Shown here piece by piece: positions 32,146 to 40,763 of a DNA stretch of 55,741 nucleotides (position 1 is its first letter; each line of letters opens with the position of its first letter). The notes under the pieces are model-generated. The model saw only the letters and a list, made by a program, of their open reading frames with translations. It was not told the origin of the DNA and searched no databases. Position numbers and translations under genes: made by a program. The stretch covers positions 1-55,741 of the forward strand of contig NZ_VUNR01000018.1 in assembly GCF_009695585.1 (NCBI RefSeq). The letters run 5' to 3'. This DNA is from Anaerovibrio slackiae (GTDB taxonomy: Bacteria > Bacillota > Negativicutes > Selenomonadales > Selenomonadaceae).

Positions 32146-33273
32146 ATGGCAGTCAAGGCGTTTGAAATATTGAAAGACTGGCTGCAATCCCTTGAGCCGG
32201 GCACGAAGCTGTCTCGAAGGGCGTGGCTGGAAATAAAGTATACTGCCCCTGATGAAAAAGAGGCAAAGGATATTTCCGAAGATATATCAAAGTATTTTTT
32301 GTCTCTGGACTATAGCGACAATCTCAGCGGCAGTGTAGATAATATCGACCTGGTACTGGAGGACAGGGCACAGCTCTGGGCGGAGGAATGGTTCCCCAAG
32401 ACCGAATCCATGCTGGAAATATCCTTGCACTGCTACAACTGGACAAACGTCAACGAAGGTGAAAAAGTATTCCAGATGGGCAGCTTCGAGATTGACGAAA
32501 TTGAGTTACAGGGTTTCCCTACCACGGTACACCTGAAGGCTGTATCAGTGGTAGGAAACTCCACCCTGCGGGGCGTGCAGCGCAATCAAACCTGGGAAAA
32601 CATCTCCATCTGGAAATGTGCTGACGATATATGCCAGCGCAATAACCTCAAGCTGTATTGGGACTGTGCTGACAATCCAAATCTTGACCATATTGAGCAG
32701 GCAGATGAATCAGACCTGCATTTTTTGATGCGCATCTGTCAGGATAATGGCAGGAGTCTGAAAGTAACGCCTGATCAGGTTATTATTTTCGATGATGACA
32801 AGATGGAACAGCAGGAGCCGATACTGGAAATAGTGAAGCCAGGCTTGAATGACCACAATCCTAAATATGCACTCGTGCACATGCTTAGCAATTACTCCTT
32901 AAAAATAAAAACACGCGACATCTACTGGAAATGCGTGGTCAGATATCAAAAAGGAAAAAAGAAAGAGGTTATCCAGGGAGAATTTGTCAATCCAGACATG
33001 GAAAAGGGCAATGTGCTCCATGCAGGGGATCAGGTGGAAAATCAGGCAGAGGCGGAAAGGCTGGCCAAGAAAAAACTTCGCGATGCCAACAAGGAGCAGT
33101 TCACAGGAACATTCAGCTCCCTGGGGGATTTTCGCATTTCTGCCGGGCTGACAGCAATCCTGACCGGCTTTGGCGTATGCGATGGCAAGTATATAATCAC
33201 CAAGGCGGCACATAGGATTGGTTCTACGTATACTACGGAGTTTGATGTGAGGAAGTGCCTGAATGGATATTAA
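32146..33273 (+). CDS. Late control/baseplate hub protein (P2 gpD-like)
   Basis: 375 residues. SIWKCADDICQRNNLKLYWD, then ADESDLHFLMRICQDNG, is the gpD/VgrG-like hub pattern. It forms the base of the tail spike. It follows gpX and precedes the gpV-like spike gene. Confidence 0.85.
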   Translation: MAVKAFEILKDWLQSLEPGTKLSRRAWLEIKYTAPDEKEAKDISEDISKYFLSLDYSDNLSGSVDNIDLVLEDRAQLWAEEWFPKTESMLEISLHCYNWTNVNEGEKVFQMGSFEIDEIELQGFPTTVHLKAVSVVGNSTLRGVQRNQTWENISIWKCADDICQRNNLKLYWDCADNPNLDHIEQADESDLHFLMRICQDNGRSLKVTPDQVIIFDDDKMEQQEPILEIVKPGLNDHNPKYALVHMLSNYSLKIKTRDIYWKCVVRYQKGKKKEVIQGEFVNPDMEKGNVLHAGDQVENQAEAERLAKKKLRDANKEQFTGTFSSLGDFRISAGLTAILTGFGVCDGKYIITKAAHRIGSTYTTEFDVRKCLNGY

Positions 33274-33670
33274 CAATCTTTGCAATTTCTTTTTTGTCGG
33301 CATTGTTACGGATGTCAATCCTGCAGAAGGTACTGTTATTGTGACAAGGCCTGACAAGAATGACCGCACCACAGCAGCCCTAAAGGTTATCCAGCGGGGT
33401 ACCTGCAAGACAAAGGATTATTGGATGCCTGCGGTTAATGACCAGGTACTGTGCCTGGTTCTGCCCAATGTTTCCGGTAAAGGACCTGGGGAAGGGTATG
33501 TGCTGGGAGCGTTTTATAGTGATGCTGATAAAGCTTTAGAGAGCAATGAGGCAGTCAGGAGCGTTCATCACGAAAGCGGCAGTTATTGGCGTGTAGATGA
33601 AAATGGCAACATGGAAATACATGCATCCGGCTCCATGAAGCTGACGGCACCGATGATATATATCAATTAA
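33263..33670 (+). CDS. Baseplate spike protein (gpV-like)
   Basis: 135 residues with an OB-fold type N terminus (VGIVTDVNPAEGTVIVTRPD, PAVNDQVLCLVLPN, GYVLGAFYS) and a short beta C terminus (GNMEIHASGSMKLTAP). It overlaps the hub gene. It forms the membrane-piercing spike with the PAAR protein. Confidence 0.85.
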   Translation: MDINNLCNFFFVGIVTDVNPAEGTVIVTRPDKNDRTTAALKVIQRGTCKTKDYWMPAVNDQVLCLVLPNVSGKGPGEGYVLGAFYSDADKALESNEAVRSVHHESGSYWRVDENGNMEIHASGSMKLTAPMIYIN

Positions 33671-33692
33671 TTTGTTCATCCAATAATTAATC

Positions 33693-33712
33693 GCGTGTCA
33701 TAAATGACACGC
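33693..33712. repeat. Dispersed palindrome, intergenic copy (4-base spacer)
   Basis: GCGTGTCAT-AA-ATGACACGC: a perfect palindrome with 9-base arms, the only copy outside a gene, between the spike and PAAR genes. Confidence 0.7.
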
Positions 33713-33737
33713 AGAAAAACTAGAAGGAGGCCAAGTT

Positions 33738-34028
33738 ATGCCAGCAGCAACGAGATTAGGAGATAGTGATACAGGGCATGATATTTGCCCGCCACGGGGA
33801 TTGGCATCCGCCAGCCCTGATGTGATTATTAACGGCAGGGGAGCTGGAAGGCAGTCCGACAGCTATCCGCCCCATAGCTGTATCGACCATGCGCCTCATG
33901 GCGGTGTAATCGCCTCTGGCAGCAGCACTGTATATATTAACGGCTTACAGTCGGGCCGTGTAGGCGATCCTGTATCCTGCGGCGGCAGCGTGGCTGTTGG
34001 CAGCAGTAATGTATTCATAGGGGGCTGA
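33738..34028 (+). CDS. PAAR-domain spike-tip protein
   Basis: 96 residues: MPAATRLGDSDTGHDICPPR and repeated 'VIINGRGAGRQSD', 'VYINGLQSGRVGDPVSCGG' are the PAAR signature, with His and Cys residues for the metal at the tip. AAGGAGGCC precedes the ATG. Confidence 0.92.
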   Translation: MPAATRLGDSDTGHDICPPRGLASASPDVIINGRGAGRQSDSYPPHSCIDHAPHGGVIASGSSTVYINGLQSGRVGDPVSCGGSVAVGSSNVFIGG

Positions 34029-34032
34029 TGAT

Positions 34033-34530
34033 ATGTATATTGGTTATATGGGCAGTGTGGTCTTCGTTGTATCAAGAGATTACCTGCTTACTCCTTCCGA
34101 TTTCCAGCGGTCTGGCGAAGCGCGCTGGGCGGAGCATGATTTAATCCTTCGCAAGCCTGTCAGCCAGTTCAAGGGGCCGGGGCTGGAAAAGCTCAGCTTT
34201 CGGATTCAGCTGCGAAGCGACCACGGAAATATTATCGTATCGCCTATGGAAAAATTAGAGACTCTGCGCCAGATGAGGGACACAGGGGCGGTGTTCCCTC
34301 TGGTTATAGGTGGAAAGCCTGTGACACAGAATTATTGGCGCATAGACAGCCTCTCAGAGGGCAATAACTATTTTAATGCCCTGGGCAAGCTTATACAGAC
34401 AGATGTCACCGTCAATCTCACGGAATACGATGACAGCAATTATGTAGAAGAGCAGACGAAGACTGACAAGTACGGTGCAATCTACAATGTTGCCAATATC
34501 GCCTTAGGTGGCCTGGGAGGCGTCTTATGA
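34033..34530 (+). CDS. Tail protein U-like
   Basis: 165 residues. The MGSVVFVVSRDYLLTPSDF start, the repeated L-R-x-R/L segments and WRIDSLSEGNNYFN match the P2 gpU family of tail proteins. Its place after the PAAR gene differs from P2 itself but occurs in related phages. Overlaps the next gene by ATGA. Confidence 0.75.
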   Translation: MYIGYMGSVVFVVSRDYLLTPSDFQRSGEARWAEHDLILRKPVSQFKGPGLEKLSFRIQLRSDHGNIIVSPMEKLETLRQMRDTGAVFPLVIGGKPVTQNYWRIDSLSEGNNYFNALGKLIQTDVTVNLTEYDDSNYVEEQTKTDKYGAIYNVANIALGGLGGVL

Positions 34531-34841
34531 ATAGCTACGTTGTTGATATGACAGAAAAACTTGAGATAGATTTTGCACCTGGCAATGCAATCGAAGAAGT
34601 TTTGCAAAACTTGCGCACTATCCTGGGAACCATAAAGGGAGAAATTCCTCTGGACAGGAATTTTGGCATCAGTGGTAATGTAGTTGATATGCCTATACAT
34701 GAAGCTCAGGCCAGGCTGACACAGGAAATATTCTCAGCTATAAGAAGGTATGAGCCGCGGGCTGTTATTAATTCCATCACATACACAGCTGATATAAGCG
34801 GAAGATTGCAGCCGAGGCTGGAGGTGAGTATTAATGCTTAA
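34527..34841 (+). CDS. Baseplate wedge protein (gpW/gp25 family)
   Basis: 104 residues with IDFAPGNAIEEVLQNLRTIL and GEIPLDRNFGI, the gp25-like core of contractile tails. It joins the baseplate to the sheath. Confidence 0.88.
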   Translation: MNSYVVDMTEKLEIDFAPGNAIEEVLQNLRTILGTIKGEIPLDRNFGISGNVVDMPIHEAQARLTQEIFSAIRRYEPRAVINSITYTADISGRLQPRLEVSINA

Positions 34842-35952
34842 TTTGGCAGATTTGCCTGAGATTGATTTTGTGGAAGCGGATGCCCAAAATATTGAGAAAA
34901 CCATCTTTGCGCTATACACGTCTGTTACAGGCAGGAATCCCGCCGAAGGTGATCCGATAAGATTGTTTTTGCTGTTTATATGTGATGTGCTCATCAGAAT
35001 GCTTGAAAAACTGAATTACACCGGCAAGCAGAATTTACTGAAATACGCCGAAGGAGATAAGCTGGAAAATCTGGGGGCATTGGTGGGCGTCACCAGAATA
35101 CCTGCCAGCTCAGCCTCAGCTGCATTCCAGATACGGCTTTCAGAAGCCAGGGACAAGGAAACCATCATCCCTAAAGGAACTCGCATAGGAGCAGAAGGCG
35201 ATATTTATTTTCTCACGGCCAATGATGTGGTTATAACAGCCGGAAATACGTCAGCGCAGGTTACATGCCTGTGTAATGTCAAGGGAGTGACAGGAAACGG
35301 CTATAAGCCGGGGGAGATAAGCAGAATCATCGATCCTGTTCCCTATGTAAAAACTATTGAGAATATCAGCACATCAGAGGGTGGCTCAGATGTTGAAACT
35401 GATGCCGCATTGCGCGAAAGGATTTTTGAAGCACCTGAAAGCTATTCCTGTGCAGGCCCTGAAGGACAGTATATCTTTCAGGCGAAAAGCACCAATTCGG
35501 CTATTATTGATGCGGCGGCCTATTCACCCTCTCCAGGAGTTGTTAACGTAGTTGTGCTTCTGACAGGCGGTATTATTCCTGAGAATACAATTTTTGGAGA
35601 GATAGAGGAGAAGCTATCCGGAAAGACAGTCAGGCCTATGTGCGAAAAAGTAGAGGTGGTTGCGCCAGAGCCAGTCAGCTATCAGATAGATGTGAGATAC
35701 TGGCTGAAAAATGGCGCAGATCCGGCGAGCGTATCAGCTGACGTATACAAGGCTGTAGAAGAATACCGCATGTGGCAGCGCACCAGGCTGGGGAGAGACA
35801 TAAACCCGGATGAGCTGATATATCGGCTCAAATCCATAGGAGGCGTCAAAAGGGTGCTGATTAATTCGCCTGAATTTGTGCAGGTAAAAGAGAATCAGGT
35901 GGCACAGGATAAGGGTGTTTCCATAGCCATGACGGGGAGTGAGGACGAATGA
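34834..35952 (+). CDS. Baseplate protein J
   Basis: 372 residues of the baseplate J family: LPEIDFVEADAQNIEKTI at the start, ETDAALRERIFEAPESYSCA in the middle and LIYRLKSIGGVKRVLI towards the end. It builds the baseplate wedge. Overlaps both neighbours. Confidence 0.9.
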   Translation: MLNLADLPEIDFVEADAQNIEKTIFALYTSVTGRNPAEGDPIRLFLLFICDVLIRMLEKLNYTGKQNLLKYAEGDKLENLGALVGVTRIPASSASAAFQIRLSEARDKETIIPKGTRIGAEGDIYFLTANDVVITAGNTSAQVTCLCNVKGVTGNGYKPGEISRIIDPVPYVKTIENISTSEGGSDVETDAALRERIFEAPESYSCAGPEGQYIFQAKSTNSAIIDAAAYSPSPGVVNVVVLLTGGIIPENTIFGEIEEKLSGKTVRPMCEKVEVVAPEPVSYQIDVRYWLKNGADPASVSADVYKAVEEYRMWQRTRLGRDINPDELIYRLKSIGGVKRVLINSPEFVQVKENQVAQDKGVSIAMTGSEDE

Positions 35953-36851
35953 ATAATATTGAAGATTATTTTATTCACAAAAATCTGCCCCAGTCCCTGG
36001 ATAAGGAAAATGTACAGGAGGTAGCAAAGGTCGTTGACGATACATTGCTGTCTTTTGACAAAACTATTGCTGAAATACTGATTTATCCAGCCATAGATAT
36101 GCTTGGTAGCGAATTGATTAATACGCTGGCCATTCAGATGCATTGTGATTTTTATGATGATACGCTTCCTCTGGCTGTCAGGAGGAATTTGGTCAAAAAT
36201 TCCATCGCCTGGCATCGCATCAAGGGCACTCCAGCCGCGGTGGAGCAAATGATACAGACTGTGTATCAGACTGGAGTAGTAGAGGAATGGTTTGACTATG
36301 GCGGTGAGCCTTTTTTCTTTAAGGTTAATTTGGGAGATTCGCAAATCACTACACAAAAAATCAAAAACCTTATCAAGATGATCAATGCCTCAAAAAATGT
36401 CAGAAGCTGGCTTGAGGTGTTGAGATTTTCTAAAAGTATAGACATTACCAGGTATTTAGGCTGTTTTGCGGATGTACACAAAAAATATGAAATAATACCG
36501 GGAATAGTGCAGGGCGGTGATATTTCATCGTCTATTTTTATAGGCGGACATAACGAAATACACCACAGTGCTGATGTGAGATTGCAGCATATCAGCGGTG
36601 CTGAGGCACAAGGAAATATTTTGCTGGGCGGTAATTTATCCGGATACGGAAAGGTGGAATTACTGCCCAGATGCGTGTCAGACTCTGACACATTTGCCAA
36701 GCTGCCTGTAGGTACAGGTATATCAAGTGAAAATTACGTTTGTATTTCGCCTCGCTCCGCTATCAATCAAGATATGATTTGTTCATTTAAGACAGGAATA
36801 GGCGAAATTACATATAAAGCAATCAGTCTTCACAAGGAGGAAAATAAATAA
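35949..36851 (+). CDS. Tail protein I with extra C-terminal domain
   Basis: 300 residues. The N-terminal 160 match P2 gpI (KNLPQSLDKENVQEVAKVVD, AWHRIKGTPAAVEQMIQTVY). The C-terminal half (about 185-300) is a separate Gly-rich beta region (SSSIFIGGHNEIHHSADVRL) and contains VSDSDT from a dispersed palindrome. gpI links the baseplate to the fibres. Confidence 0.82.
   Translation: MNNIEDYFIHKNLPQSLDKENVQEVAKVVDDTLLSFDKTIAEILIYPAIDMLGSELINTLAIQMHCDFYDDTLPLAVRRNLVKNSIAWHRIKGTPAAVEQMIQTVYQTGVVEEWFDYGGEPFFFKVNLGDSQITTQKIKNLIKMINASKNVRSWLEVLRFSKSIDITRYLGCFADVHKKYEIIPGIVQGGDISSSIFIGGHNEIHHSADVRLQHISGAEAQGNILLGGNLSGYGKVELLPRCVSDSDTFAKLPVGTGISSENYVCISPRSAINQDMICSFKTGIGEITYKAISLHKEENK
36673..36693. repeat. 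Dispersed palindrome, copy 5 (in tail I gene)
   Basis: GCGTGTCA-GACTC-TGACACAT, read as VSDSDT in the C-terminal domain of the gpI-like protein. Confidence 0.7.
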
Positions 36852-37804
36852 TGGCTAATTTCAAAGAGGTCAGGCTGACAAAGGCCGGCAGGATATTGCA
36901 AGCCAAGGCCGAAACAGGAACACCACTCAAACTTACCCGGTTCAAAATCGGCAGCGGTCAAATGACATGGGAAGAAGCCGATGTGGCTATCGACCTGAAG
37001 GAACCACGGGAAAGCATGGGCATTACCTCTAATACTGCCACAGTTGATGGCATCTGCAAGGTTCAATGCACTTTGACCACCAAAGGAATTCAGGAGGGCT
37101 TTTACGCCAGGGAGCTGGGGTTGTTTGCTATGGATCCCGATGTGGGCGAAATCCTCTACCTAATCGCATTGGCTACGGAGCCGGATATGATTCCGCCGGA
37201 ATCAATAGGCGCTATTATCACTGTTGATTATTCGTTCAATATCGTGGTTTCAAATATTGATAATTTATCACTGAACATAGATCCGTCAGGGCTGGTAACA
37301 AGAGGTCAGCTGGAACCACTGGCAAGGTTGCTGCAGCGTAGCACCGCTTATAAGCTAGGTGATTTGCTTTATGACAGCAGGCTACGGCCTGGCTTTTTCC
37401 TGAAATGCATTCAGGCTGGTATAACTAGTGAAGAAAATTGCTACATTAACCTGCTGACATTGAATGACACTGTTGTAGATGGCGGTGTTATCTGGCAGGT
37501 CTGCAAGATGTCTGTCATGGATGGCGATGCCTTCAAGAAAGTTACCAACGGCGTTGTAGCAGGCAGTTTGGAACGGGCACAGGATTTTGCTGAGTTCTAC
37601 CAGCAGAGCGATGGCAGCATTACACCTGCGCCGATTCGGTTCTCGACACCGCGGTTCATGCGGAATGCCGAGGGGGATATTATCGCCGCCAAGGTTCCTG
37701 TGCAGGCCGACGATGACAGCGATGATGATGAACCTGTGAAAGAGGTGGATGTGCCTGTGGCAACCAAGGAAGATATTAATAATATCATCAGCAAGTTTTC
37801 CTGA
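36851..37804 (+). CDS. Tail-collar/fibre protein
   Basis: 317 residues with the tail-collar fibre start ANFKEVRLTKAGRILQAKAE, then LTRFKIGSGQM and 'ARELGLFAMDP', a P2 gpH/DUF3751-like N-terminal domain attached to the baseplate. Its last residues (EDINNIISKF) resemble the end of the next fibre gene (EDINQIVAKF), implying modular exchange. Confidence 0.85.
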   Translation: MANFKEVRLTKAGRILQAKAETGTPLKLTRFKIGSGQMTWEEADVAIDLKEPRESMGITSNTATVDGICKVQCTLTTKGIQEGFYARELGLFAMDPDVGEILYLIALATEPDMIPPESIGAIITVDYSFNIVVSNIDNLSLNIDPSGLVTRGQLEPLARLLQRSTAYKLGDLLYDSRLRPGFFLKCIQAGITSEENCYINLLTLNDTVVDGGVIWQVCKMSVMDGDAFKKVTNGVVAGSLERAQDFAEFYQQSDGSITPAPIRFSTPRFMRNAEGDIIAAKVPVQADDDSDDDEPVKEVDVPVATKEDINNIISKFS

Positions 37805-37924
37805 TTATCGCTGATTAACATGGTTTATTTATCATTGAATTTAACGGCTGGATTTGAGGGTGCACACTGAAAGATGGCCGCTAAAGATATATAAATTTAT
37901 TTTTTTCAAAAGGAGAGATTGTTT
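37805..37924 (+). other. Short non-coding gap between fibre genes
   Basis: 120 bases, AT-rich near 37880-37910, ending with AGGAGAGATTGTTT before the ATG at 37925. No convincing hairpin or promoter. Confidence 0.4.
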
Positions 37925-38527
37925 ATGACTATCACTACTACTACCCCAGCAACCGCGCACGTTACCCTGGAACAGATTGACTCCATCACCGATGCCATCG
38001 CAGCCAAGGAAGCCACCAAGGTGGACAAGGTTGAGGGCAAGGGCCTGTCCGAGGCTGATTACACCAATACTGAGAAGAATAAGCTGGCAGGTGTGGCTGA
38101 GGGGGCTCAGGTAAACGTGCTGGAGGCCGTGAAGGTCAACGGCGAGGCACTGGAGATTACCGAGAAGGGCGTAAACATTGACCTGTCCGAATACGCCAAG
38201 TCTGCTGACTATACTACTGCGCTCCTGTACAAGGGCACTGTTGCCACCTATGCAGAGCTGCCTGCCGATGGTCAGAAGGTGGGCGACATGTACAACGTTA
38301 CTGCCGCTGATCCGTCCCATGATCTGAACGCTGGCGAGAATGTGGCATGGAATGGCACCAGCTGGGATAACCTGGGCGGCGTTACCGACCTGTCCGGCAA
38401 GGTGGATAAGGAAGATGGCAAGGGCCTGTCTACCGAGGATTTCACCACCGACCTGAAAGACAAGCTGGAGGCCATTGAGGAGGCCACTACCGAGGACATC
38501 AATCAGATTGTAGCCAAGTTCGCATAA
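37925..38527 (+). CDS. Tail-fibre segment protein
   Basis: 200 residues. Repeats of VDKVEGKGLSEADYT and later VDKEDGKGLSTEDFT, each followed by 'KLA' or 'KLE', are the chaperone-like spacer found in phage fibres, and KGTVATYAELPADGQKVGDM is another common fibre module. Probably a fibre shaft subunit. Confidence 0.75.
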   Translation: MTITTTTPATAHVTLEQIDSITDAIAAKEATKVDKVEGKGLSEADYTNTEKNKLAGVAEGAQVNVLEAVKVNGEALEITEKGVNIDLSEYAKSADYTTALLYKGTVATYAELPADGQKVGDMYNVTAADPSHDLNAGENVAWNGTSWDNLGGVTDLSGKVDKEDGKGLSTEDFTTDLKDKLEAIEEATTEDINQIVAKFA

Positions 38528-38548
38528 GCTGCTTCTGGTGATTTAGGG

Positions 38549-38597
38549 TTGCAGGGCTGGCATTTTGCCGGGAGCGTGCAGTTTGCCAGCCCTGCAA
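38549..38597 (+). terminator. 14-bp perfect inverted repeat between fibre genes
   Basis: TTGCAGGGCTGGCA (38549-38562) pairs perfectly with TGCCAGCCCTGCAA (38584-38597) around a 21-base loop, followed by TTTACT. It may be a partial terminator that lowers downstream fibre transcription. Confidence 0.5.
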
Positions 38598-38620
38598 TTT
38601 ACTGGAGGTGACTAAAATCA

Positions 38621-38899
38621 ATGGCACAGACTGGATATGTCAGCAAAACTGCCTTGGCACAGGTGGCAGACAGCATAAAGGATTATGTTGACAAGCACGA
38701 TGCAGAGCATGTACAGCTGACAGAAGTTTCGGCAACTATCGGGCTGACTGCCGATGGCACGGGGTATGCGATTTCCTTGCCCTGGTTCAGAATAGAGGGC
38801 GGCCTGATAACTGAATGTGGAACAAAGACTTTCACGGTGCCGCAGCTGTTTAACAAATCTGCTGACGGCAGTGTGACCGTGCTAAATGCAAATTCATAA
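38621..38899 (+). CDS. Small tail-fibre accessory protein
   Basis: 92 residues with an amphipathic N-terminal helix (YVSKTALAQVADSIKDYVDK) and a beta C terminus. CTGGAGGTGAC precedes the ATG. Located among fibre genes; exact role unknown. Confidence 0.6.
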   Translation: MAQTGYVSKTALAQVADSIKDYVDKHDAEHVQLTEVSATIGLTADGTGYAISLPWFRIEGGLITECGTKTFTVPQLFNKSADGSVTVLNANS

Positions 38900-38914
38900 A
38901 AGGAGGAATGAAGT

Positions 38915-39268
38915 ATGGCAACACCGTATTTTGGACCAGGCGGCCAGTCTATGACGCTGGGCAAAGATGAGGACAAGTGGAGTGATGTAGTAGCAGAAGC
39001 GGCCCACATCGACAGTTTCAAAGGAAAAGGCAGTGCTACTGTGCCGGTGTATATGGACGCAAACGGCGTGCCGCAGCCTGTCACCAGCTATGCTGGAAAG
39101 GCTGCTACAGCAGGAACGGCTGACACGGCCAAGGCCTGCACCGGCAACGCTGCAACTGCTACCGAAGCTGATACAGCCAAGGCCTGCACCGGCAACGCCA
39201 AGACTGCGGATGCAGCTGCCGGGCTGTCAATCGTAGACGGCAAGCTTTGCGCTACCTACACTGTTTGA
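38915..39268 (+). CDS. Repeat-containing tail-fibre protein
   Basis: 117 residues. Two near-perfect repeats, TADTAKACTGNA-ATATE and ADTAKACTGNA-KTADA, are typical of fibre shafts. MATPYFGPGGQSMTLGKDED forms the head. AAAGGAGGAATG precedes the ATG. It lies just upstream of the DGR target gene, so it may carry that protein. Confidence 0.7.
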   Translation: MATPYFGPGGQSMTLGKDEDKWSDVVAEAAHIDSFKGKGSATVPVYMDANGVPQPVTSYAGKAATAGTADTAKACTGNAATATEADTAKACTGNAKTADAAAGLSIVDGKLCATYTV

Positions 39269-39291
39269 ATTTAATTTGAGGAGGAATACTA

Positions 39292-40152
39292 ATGGCAACT
39301 TTGACAAAACCAATAATGTTGGACGAAACCGGATTGAAAATCGTAGATGCGATTAACTCCAAAGGCGTCATGGACATTATTAACAATTATGGGCTTTCCC
39401 ATAACAGCATCTACCGTGGGAAGGACCTGACCAGCTATTTTGCTAGCGGGGAAATGTCCCAGGCCATCGCAAATGGTACGTTCAAGGACATCTACATCGG
39501 CGACTACATCATCAAGCCGATTACCGTGGACGGCACCACGTACAACGTAAAGTGGGTGGTAGCAGATTTCGACTATTACTACGGCGCGGGCGATACCGAG
39601 TGCGCCACCCATCACATCCTGATGATTCCGGATGTTACGGTACAGCTGAATGTAAGCATGAATGATACCAACGACACCACGGGGGCGTACCTGGGCTCAA
39701 AAATGTGGACAGTCAATATGCCACTGTACAAGACTGGCATCATCAACGCTTTCGGCGATGCACACGTGCTGAAGCACAGGGAACTTTTGACAAAGACTAT
39801 GAGCCCTACAGCTACAAGTGCTGCCGGTGCTGGCTGGACTGGCTCCTGCACGGATTGGGAATGGGCTGACACCTGGGTTAATATCCCGAATGAGCCGATG
39901 GTATATGGTGGACGCGTGTTCAGTTCTTCCGGGTATGATGTTGGATGCGCCAACAAGCAGCTGGCACTGTTCCGCCATGAGCGTTTTTCCAAGAACAAGT
40001 ACAGTGACGGTGCGAGAAAGTGGTTCTGGCTCCGTGCGGTTGCTTCCGGTAGTCGGTTCTGCACTGCCAGCCACGATGGCGGTGCCACCTACACCGATGC
40101 GTCCTATCGCGACTCCAACGGGGGCGTCCGCCCGTATTTCCTGCTCCGCTAA
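39292..40152 (+). CDS. DGR target: variable receptor-binding protein
   Basis: 286 residues. The C terminus (RAVASGSRFCTASHDGG, then GGVRPYFLLR) is a C-type-lectin-like variable domain as in DGR targets such as Mtd-type proteins, and the last 100 bases are the variable repeat. WEWADTWVNIPNEPMVYGGR and 'RHERFSKNKYSD' belong to the same fold. GAGGAGGAATAC precedes the ATG. It would display the variable face for host binding. Nine of ten Asn codons in the template are changed here. Confidence 0.9.
   Translation: MATLTKPIMLDETGLKIVDAINSKGVMDIINNYGLSHNSIYRGKDLTSYFASGEMSQAIANGTFKDIYIGDYIIKPITVDGTTYNVKWVVADFDYYYGAGDTECATHHILMIPDVTVQLNVSMNDTNDTTGAYLGSKMWTVNMPLYKTGIINAFGDAHVLKHRELLTKTMSPTATSAAGAGWTGSCTDWEWADTWVNIPNEPMVYGGRVFSSSGYDVGCANKQLALFRHERFSKNKYSDGARKWFWLRAVASGSRFCTASHDGGATYTDASYRDSNGGVRPYFLLR
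40035..40134 (+). repeat. DGR variable repeat (VR)
   Basis: 100 bases aligned to TR (40764-40863) without gaps: 11 differences, each at a TR adenine (11 of 24 adenines), and none at the 76 other positions. Changes are A to C, G or T. They fall in the AAY codons of the target, giving T, S, H, D, G, T, T, Y, D, plus ATC to GTC. Confidence 0.95.
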
Positions 40153-40191
40153 CCCCAAACCACGCCCCTTTATGGGGCGTGTCAGGTTAGC
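40148..40191 (+). other. DGR stem-loop downstream of VR
   Basis: An 8-bp stem CACGCCCC/GGGGCGTG around TTTAT (40161-40181) is enclosed by GCTAACC/GGTTAGC (40148-40154, 40185-40191). In the Bordetella phage DGR a hairpin just after VR is needed for efficient homing, and this lies 14 bases after VR. Role inferred by analogy. Confidence 0.75.
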
Positions 40192-40210
40192 GGCCTAGGA
40201 GGAATGAGAA

Positions 40211-40738
40211 ATGTCAGTATTAGCACGCAACAGAAGCATTTCAAAGCTAAAATTTTACGTAAATGCAAAGAATATCCATGTCAAGCTGATGGATTTGTGT
40301 CAGCGGGATTTCGGCGTGAAGATGATAAGGAATATCGTAATACACAAAAACAGGATGGAGCCGGAGGACGCAGAAACCCTGGCAAATCTTGCGGAAAAGT
40401 ATTACGGCACGCCAAAATTACCGGCGAAATATCCCGAGCGCATTGTTGAGAAATATTTCAATACTATATGGGATATATCCACGGCAATGCTGCATAACGT
40501 GATATGTGCCTACACCCTGTGGCCGACCTGCAAGGCAGAAGCGGAGGAACGGCGCATTTACCAGGACAGGGCCATAGCAAGCTGTGAAGTGCTTATTGTT
40601 GAGCTTGAGCTTGCATCGCGGGAACTGGATGTATCCGCCGATAAATATAAGCAGTATATCGCGATGCTGGATGAGGAAGTCGGCCTGCTGAAAGGCTGGC
40701 GGAAATCAGACAACAAAAGGTTCAAGGATTTGAAGTGA
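40211..40738 (+). CDS. avd: DGR accessory variability determinant (Avd-like)
   Basis: 175 residues, mostly helical, with the Avd phrases PERIVEKYFNTIWDISTAML, 'RDRAIASCEVLIVELELA'-like RAIASCEVLIVELELASREL and the C-terminal LLKGWRKSDNKRF. Avd forms a pentamer that binds the RT and template RNA. AGGAGGAATGAGAA precedes the ATG. It lies between VR and TR, the common order in DGRs. Confidence 0.85.
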   Translation: MSVLARNRSISKLKFYVNAKNIHVKLMDLCQRDFGVKMIRNIVIHKNRMEPEDAETLANLAEKYYGTPKLPAKYPERIVEKYFNTIWDISTAMLHNVICAYTLWPTCKAEAEERRIYQDRAIASCEVLIVELELASRELDVSADKYKQYIAMLDEEVGLLKGWRKSDNKRFKDLK

Positions 40739-40763
40739 TTAATTTTACAGGGTGTCAGCTGAT

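Noticed and set aside
39033-39236. Repeated Ala/Thr codons resembling a CRISPR-like tandem array
   Set aside because: The repeats are in-frame protein repeats of a tail-fibre shaft with no uniform spacers.
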